DNA of 64,000 bases from Nocardioides sp. L-11A. Lineage in GTDB: Bacteria > Actinomycetota > Actinomycetes > Propionibacteriales > Nocardioidaceae. Every line of letters starts with the position of its first letter. Position 1 is the first letter of the stretch. The translations under genes were made by a program, and so were the position numbers. Location: positions 2,170,001-2,234,000 of the forward strand of contig CP124680.1 in assembly GCA_029961745.1 (NCBI GenBank). The letters run 5' to 3'. Positions 62,242 to 64,000 of this stretch are shown one piece after another. The notes beneath the pieces are model-generated. The model made no database searches, had not been told where the DNA came from, and saw only the letters and a program-made list of their open reading frames with translations.

Positions 62242-62631
62242 ATGATCCGTCTGATCTGGGCCGTCAGCGTCCACACCCGCTACTTCCTGCGACGCTACAT
62301 GCCCACCAACATCCTGCTGGATGCGATCCGCACCCGCCGTGGTTTGAAGTGGGGTATCCCCGCGATGCTTCTGGCGATCCCGTACGTCCTGATTGCGAAC
62401 GTCTGTGTCCAACTCATCGAGGACGGCGCCCCCGGATGGTTCCACCTCATAGTGCTGTGGGCAATCTGGAACATGCTCAAGATGCTCTGGATCGGGCCGG
62501 TCAGCGCTGTGCTCCTAATCCGCGCCCGTGTCCGCGAGTCCGTCACCGCCCGTCGCGAGCGCGCCAACTCGCCCGCCGAAGCAGACGACGCCGAAGAGCG
62601 TGCCGTGGTGAACGCGATAGGTATCCGGTGA
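62242..62631 (+). CDS. Small membrane protein of unknown function
   Basis: The 129-residue protein MIRLIWAVSVHTRYFL... has two helices (WGIPAMLLAIPYVLIANVCVQL and LIVLWAIWNMLKMLWIGPVSAVLLI). A charged C-terminal tail (RARVRESVTARRERANSPAEADDAEERA) follows. The ATG at 62242 follows GGAGAGGAAAG. It sits between the CBASS regulator pair and the right-end HTH gene, and the 193-bp gap upstream shows a TAGACT -10-like box only. No family is recognised. Confidence 0.6.
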   Translation: MIRLIWAVSVHTRYFLRRYMPTNILLDAIRTRRGLKWGIPAMLLAIPYVLIANVCVQLIEDGAPGWFHLIVLWAIWNMLKMLWIGPVSAVLLIRARVRESVTARRERANSPAEADDAEERAVVNAIGIR

Positions 62632-62642
62632 GGTGTGAGAAC

Positions 62643-63005
62643 TCAGGCACCTGGCCGGCGACGACCGCCAGCACGGATCGTCCCACCGCACGCGATCACC
62701 GCCGACCGCACGGCCTCGTTGCTGACTGCGTGTCGCGCGGCGACCTGAGCGAGCGTCATCCCACCCGCATAGAGATGAGCGGCGTCCTGTCGGATCGCGT
62801 CCGGCAACTCCGGTCGACGCGCTGCCAAGCCCGCCTGCCGAGCTATCTCCCGCACAGTGCCGCGGTGCACGTTGAACCGCGCCGCCAGCTCCCGCACGGG
62901 CACACCATCGGCGTACCCGGCGATCAGCTCGGCTCGATTCGAGACGCTTAAACGGGTTTGAGACTGACGCGATTTCCCACGCACGGGACCGCGCTCATCG
63001 GTCAT
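62643..63005 (-). CDS. Helix-turn-helix protein at the right end of the element
   Basis: The 120-residue protein has two HTH-like units: VPVRELAARFNVHRGTVREIARQAGL at about 35-60 and MTLAQVAARHAVSNEAVRSAVIACG at about 80-105. These resemble the Hin/resolvase C-terminal DNA-binding helix pair. The ATG at 63005 is preferred to upstream in-frame starts in low-complexity sequence. Position about 100 bp from the proposed right end, opposite the integrase, suggests an excision or end-binding factor, but no test is possible here. Confidence 0.65.
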   Translation of the reverse strand: MTDERGPVRGKSRQSQTRLSVSNRAELIAGYADGVPVRELAARFNVHRGTVREIARQAGLAARRPELPDAIRQDAAHLYAGGMTLAQVAARHAVSNEAVRSAVIACGGTIRAGGRRRPGA

Positions 63006-63108
63006 CCGAGCATCCCGAGCGCGCGGCCGACGAGCCCGAGAACCCCGTAGCACACGGGAAATCAGCGATCCGAGCGGCTTCCGGGGGTTTGAGAAGCTGC
63101 TACGGAGG

Positions 63109-63114
63109 TCCACC
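63109..63114. other. Proposed right attachment region (attR)
   Basis: TCCACC repeats the last bases of the tRNA acceptor stem at 24951-24956. It is followed within 12 bp by a strong terminator that would suit the displaced tRNA-Ala gene. Two GGTTTGAG-type sequences lie just inside (62952-62961 and 63084-63093). Confidence 0.35.
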
Positions 63115-63125
63115 GAGAGACAGAC

Positions 63126-63157
63126 AGAAGGCCGGATCCGCGAGGATCCGGCCTTCT
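63126..63157. terminator. Perfect hairpin terminator, possibly the displaced tRNA-Ala terminator
   Basis: AGAAGGCCGGATCC pairs with GGATCCGGCCTTCT around a GCGA tetraloop: 14 perfect base pairs. It starts 12 bp after the proposed right end of the element. Confidence 0.75.
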
Positions 63158-63189
63158 GCGCTCCGTCCACCGCCCGCGGAGACCGCTGG

Positions 63190-63981
63190 TCAGCCTCCCG
63201 TGGATCCCTCGGGCCAGTAGTAGTGGTCGGGGGTCGAGCGGGCGCCGAAGATCGCCTGACCCACACGGACGCAGCCGGCCCCCTCCTCGACGGCGACCTC
63301 GTAGTCGCCGGACATGCCCATCGACAGCTCGCCGGGGCCGATCAGGGCCGGGTCGGTCTCCCGGGCCCGGTCGCGCAGCGTGCGTAGCAGCCGGAAGCAG
63401 GCCCTGACCCGGGCGGTGTCGGTGGTGAAGACGGCCAGGGTCATCAGCCCGCGCACCCGGAGGCGGGGAAAGCGGGGGAGTGCGGCGAGGAACGCAGGCA
63501 GCTCCTCGGGCGGCATCCCGAACTTGGAATCCTCGGCCGAGGTGTTGACCTGGACGTGTACGTCGAGCGTGCGCCCGGCCGTCTCGAGCCGTCGGTCGAG
63601 GGCCTCGGCGACCTTGAGCCGGTCGAGGGCCTGGAACTCGGCCGCGAACGCGGCGACGTCCCGGGCCTTGTTCGACTGGAGGTGGCCGATCACCGACCAT
63701 GCCACGGGTAGGTCGGCGAGCGCGCGGTGCTTGCGCAGGGCCTCCTGCACCTTGTTCTCGCCGAGGAGTGTCACGCCGGCGGCGACGGCGAGCCGGACCC
63801 GCTCCTCGGGGACGGTCTTGCTGACGGGCAGCAGCCGGACCTCGGCGGGGTCGCGTCCGGCGCGTCGCGCCGCCGCGTCGATGCGTCCGCGGACGGCGGC
63901 GAGGTTGTGCTCGACGTCGGCGACCGTGTGGGCGGTCGGGTAGTCCGCTGAGAGCGGGGAGGGGCTCGAAATCTCTGGCAT
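63190..63981 (-). CDS. yggS: YggS/PROSC-family PLP-homeostasis protein
   Basis: The 263-residue protein has the Ala-racemase-like fold of YggS. The PLP lysine is in VRLLPVSKTVPEERVR. WSVIGHLQSNKARD follows, and the phosphate-binding C-terminal block is LSMGMSGDYEVAVEEGAGCVRVGQAIFG. It binds PLP and keeps its level balanced; no catalytic activity is known. TAACAT lies 7 nt before the ATG at 63981, so it may be leaderless. It lies outside the element. Its usual neighbours (ftsZ region) are not visible in this window. Confidence 0.93.
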   Translation of the reverse strand: MPEISSPSPLSADYPTAHTVADVEHNLAAVRGRIDAAARRAGRDPAEVRLLPVSKTVPEERVRLAVAAGVTLLGENKVQEALRKHRALADLPVAWSVIGHLQSNKARDVAAFAAEFQALDRLKVAEALDRRLETAGRTLDVHVQVNTSAEDSKFGMPPEELPAFLAALPRFPRLRVRGLMTLAVFTTDTARVRACFRLLRTLRDRARETDPALIGPGELSMGMSGDYEVAVEEGAGCVRVGQAIFGARSTPDHYYWPEGSTGG

Positions 63982-64000
63982 AGGTCATATGTTAGCGTTG

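Larger units (their letters stand above)
24958..63114. mobile_element. About 38-kb integrative and conjugative element inserted at tRNA-Ala
   Basis: The block begins at a tRNA 3' end with a large serine recombinase. It carries a conjugation set (SSB, VirD4, VirB4-type ATPase, SCO6880-like, VirB6-like, cell-wall hydrolase, ParB, prim-pol, ArdC-like, MobF relaxase) and two cargo regions (antibiotic resistance, CBASS). Average GC looks lower than in the flanks, most clearly over 54-62 kb. The left end is clear. The right end is inferred from where chromosomal-style sequence and a strong terminator resume before yggS. No replication initiator other than the prim-pol was recognised. Confidence 0.8.

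Noticed and set aside
63000..63120. Long direct repeat of the tRNA 3' end as attR
   Set aside because: I searched by eye for 10 bp or more of the tRNA end near the right boundary and found only TCCACC. Serine integrases do not need a longer duplication, so the boundary stays tentative.

Overview
The window is about 72% GC with GTG starts, many ATGA overlaps and leaderless-looking promoters. The gene set (GlgE/GlgP/GlgX glucan metabolism, EtfBA, a ProA-NadD-RsfS block, a Cys-containing bL32) points to an actinobacterium, most likely Nocardioides or a relative. The genus is inferred from gene content, not measured.

Left chromosomal part (1-24,957). A truncated glgE, moeA and glgP come first. 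A probable IclR-controlled operon follows: a DUF3830 protein, the IclR regulator, a three-gene amino-acid-type ABC importer, a PLP-dependent Cys/Met-family lyase and an AceE-like thiamine-diphosphate E1. Convergent glgX comes next, with a large palindrome between the two. Then come a crotonase with a small membrane protein, etfBA, four tandem 109-bp repeats, a secreted phospholipase-D-like protein, proA, a DMT-type membrane protein whose frame runs antisense through proA, a CDP-alcohol phosphatidyltransferase, a VTT-like membrane protein, nadD, rsfS, a histidine phosphatase and tRNA-Ala(GGC).

Mobile element (about 24,958-63,110). A 38-kb integrative and conjugative element (ICE) sits at the 3' end of tRNA-Ala. 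A large serine recombinase at its left end reads straight through the tRNA on the opposite strand. The backbone runs mostly on the minus strand: SSB, VirD4 coupling protein, VirB4-type ATPase, SCO6880-like protein, VirB6/TrbL-like membrane protein, two VirB2-like small membrane proteins, a multi-domain cell-wall hydrolase, ParB, a DUF2637 protein, prim-pol and ArdC-like antirestriction protein. A MobF relaxase-helicase lies on the plus strand.

Cargo A (45,033-49,358) looks like ribosome-targeted antibiotic resistance. It has an AraC regulator, an extra bL32, a Cfr-like radical SAM 23S rRNA methyltransferase and a Cmx-type phenicol exporter. The methyltransferase and exporter genes are each preceded by a short leader ORF. 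The two leader peptides resemble each other, and one lies in a sequence able to pair next to the exporter ribosome-binding site.

Cargo B (54,468-62,048) is a type II CBASS anti-phage operon: CD-NTase, separate E2-like and E1-like proteins, JAMM protease and a TIR-SAVED effector. It is flanked by a PD-(D/E)XK-like protein, a 39-codon basic protein and a divergent HTH + ImmA/IrrE pair that resembles CapH/CapP regulation. A C5 DNA methyltransferase next to the relaxase is broken near its start by a 4-bp duplication.

Right flank (about 63,115-64,000). A strong hairpin terminator, possibly the displaced terminator of the tRNA, is followed by a YggS-family PLP protein. No rRNA genes and no CRISPR array were seen.
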